A stretch of 7,360 nt of DNA, taken from Flavobacteriaceae bacterium. GTDB taxonomy: Bacteria > Bacteroidota > Bacteroidia > Flavobacteriales > Flavobacteriaceae. The first letter of the stretch is position 1, and each line of letters opens with the position of its first letter. A model generated the notes under the pieces. That model searched no databases and was not told the DNA's origin. It saw nothing but the letters and a program-made list of their open reading frames with translations. The DNA lies in contig DAOUPU010000121.1 in assembly GCA_030625995.1 (NCBI GenBank), forward strand, positions 1-7,360, written 5' to 3'. Below, in pieces: positions 6,457-7,360 of the stretch. The translations under genes and the position numbers were made by a program.

Positions 6457-6464
6457 CAAAAATA
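6457..6464 (-). promoter_or_regulatory. Probable -7 box for the gamma-carbonic anhydrase-like gene
   Basis: On the - strand this reads TATTTTTG, matching TAnnTTTG. A TTTG (6492 down to 6489) lies 24 bases upstream, slightly wider than ideal. Transcription would begin near 6450, about 25 bases before the ATG at 6426. Confidence 0.45.
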
Positions 6465-6479
6465 GACAATATTCTTTCG

Positions 6480-6487
6480 TAAATTTG
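6480..6487 (+). promoter_or_regulatory. Probable -7 box for the NifU-family gene
   Basis: TAAATTTG matches TAnnTTTG and lies 21 bases before the ATG at 6509, so the leader would be about 15 bases. No good TTTG element is seen 17-23 bases upstream, so only half of the promoter pattern is supported. Confidence 0.45.
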
Positions 6488-6508
6488 CCAAAAAATAAAT
6501 CATTTATA

Positions 6509-7360
6509 ATGTCAGATATTAGAATAGAAAAAACGAGTAATGGAGCTATTATAAAATTTGTATTTGAAAAAATACTCACTCAGAGCAGTTTTGAATACAA
6601 TTCCATAGATGATGCCGAAAATTCAGAATTGGTGCAACAGTTATTTCATTTTCCATTTGTAAAAAAAGTGTTTATTACGGCAAACTTTATTGCCATTGAA
6701 AAATTTGATATTCTGGAATGGGAAGAGGTGCAAGAAGAAATAAGAGAGATGTTGGTGATTTATACCAGTACAAATAAATCTATCTTTAATGCAGTAAGTA
6801 CCAAGGTAGTAATCGAAGTATATGCGGAAGGTACACCTAACCCAAATGTTCAAAAATTCGTAACAAATAAATTGCTCACTTCTCAAAATATTGAAGTTTT
6901 GAATCGCAATGATGCCAAGGATGTTCCCCTGGCTCTAGAACTTTTTGAATTCCCTTTCGTTAAGGAAGTGTTTATTTCAAGCAACTATATATCCATTATG
7001 AAAAATGAAAATGTAGATTGGTTTGAGGTCAACACAGAAATTCGGGATTTTATCAAAGAATATTTACAAAGTGACAGAAGAGTTGTTTCAGAAAATTACC
7101 AGAATAAAGTAGTGAGCACTAACATTTCAAAAGAGTATCAACAAACTAATGATGATATCTCAAAGCAAATTATTGCCATCCTGGAAGAGCATATCAAACC
7201 TGCTGTTTCCGGTGATGGCGGAAATATTCAATTTTTATCTTATATAAAAAACACTAAAGAAGTAAATGTTATTTTACAAGGTGCCTGTAACGGATGCCCC
7301 TCATCTACGATGACTTTAAAGAATGGAATAGAGGCTACTTTAAAGCATTTTTTACCTGGG
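6509..7360 (+). CDS. NifU-family Fe-S cluster scaffold protein with two Nfu N-terminal domains (3' end missing)
   Basis: An open frame of 284 codons that runs off the right edge; relatives are about 300 residues, so perhaps 15-20 residues are missing. Domain order: Nfu_N-like domain 1 (about 4-85), Nfu_N-like domain 2 (about 104-185, starting VYAEGTPNPN), a polar linker, then a NifU C-terminal domain (about 215 onward) with GDGGNIQF and the cluster-binding CNGC motif (Cys260, Cys263) followed by PSSTMTLKNGIE. Such proteins carry and pass on 4Fe-4S clusters to apo-proteins in the cytoplasm. The two N-terminal domains are exactly 100 residues apart (KFV at 16 and 116; FPFVK at 48 and 148), with about 30 of 68 positions identical. 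Domain 1 lacks the TPNP motif. ATG 6509 gives the start expected from relatives (MSxxxIEKTxN). Confidence 0.9.
   Translation, partial: MSDIRIEKTSNGAIIKFVFEKILTQSSFEYNSIDDAENSELVQQLFHFPFVKKVFITANFIAIEKFDILEWEEVQEEIREMLVIYTSTNKSIFNAVSTKVVIEVYAEGTPNPNVQKFVTNKLLTSQNIEVLNRNDAKDVPLALELFEFPFVKEVFISSNYISIMKNENVDWFEVNTEIRDFIKEYLQSDRRVVSENYQNKVVSTNISKEYQQTNDDISKQIIAILEEHIKPAVSGDGGNIQFLSYIKNTKEVNVILQGACNGCPSSTMTLKNGIEATLKHFLPG
6518..7063 (+). repeat. Tandem duplication of the Nfu N-terminal domain (300-bp period)
   Basis: The segments encoding residues 4-85 and 104-185 of the NifU-family protein are homologous without gaps over the best-matching 68 residues. The strongest match is FPFVK(K/E)VFI and the W..V..EIR block. 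Roughly 44% identity indicates an old duplication rather than a recent one. Confidence 0.8.

Noticed and set aside
6641..6886. Open frame of 81 codons on the - strand opposite the NifU-family gene
   Set aside because: The + strand frame is continuous to the window edge with clear Nfu domains; the antisense frame is a shadow.

Overview
This window looks like a core chromosomal locus of a low-GC member of the Bacteroidota, most likely the Flavobacteriia. The evidence is the A+T-rich DNA, promoter boxes of the Bacteroidota type (TAnnTTTG), absence of strong Shine-Dalgarno sites, a five-POTRA BamA, paired Skp/OmpH genes, and a PorG-like (DUF6089) gene. I see no mobile element, CRISPR array, tRNA or rRNA, and no clear sign of an undescribed system.

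Layout: (1) bases 1-24 are the last codons of an upstream gene, probably NAD kinase. (2) Bases 25-133 are a promoter region with a TTTG / TATATTTG pair and a small inverted repeat. (3) Bases 134-5840 carry five same-strand genes: porG-like, uppS, bamA, a long skp/ompH with a charged tail, and a short skp/ompH. The first three are packed tightly: there is a 7-base gap between porG and uppS, and bamA overlaps or abuts the end of uppS. A second probable promoter lies just after bamA and would drive the skp pair. (4) A perfect 12-bp hairpin at 5862-5892 is flanked by A and T tracts and ends the + strand operon; it can also serve the convergent gene. (5) A gamma-class carbonic anhydrase-like protein lies on the - strand (5917-6426). 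(6) A divergent intergenic region of 82 bases carries a TAnnTTTG box on each strand. (7) A NifU-family Fe-S scaffold protein with two tandem Nfu N-terminal domains runs off the right edge.

How the genes fit together: genes 1-5 form an outer-envelope assembly operon. UppS makes the undecaprenyl lipid carrier for peptidoglycan and surface glycans. BamA inserts beta-barrel proteins into the outer membrane. The two Skp-like proteins probably chaperone unfolded outer-membrane proteins across the periplasm. The PorG-like protein is an outer-membrane barrel tied to the type IX secretion system in relatives. The last two genes are housekeeping and unrelated to the envelope operon. The most interesting details are the bamA start, which has no ATG, the 10-residue periodic linker in BamA, the long basic/acidic tail of the first Skp, and the absence of murI where relatives often carry it.
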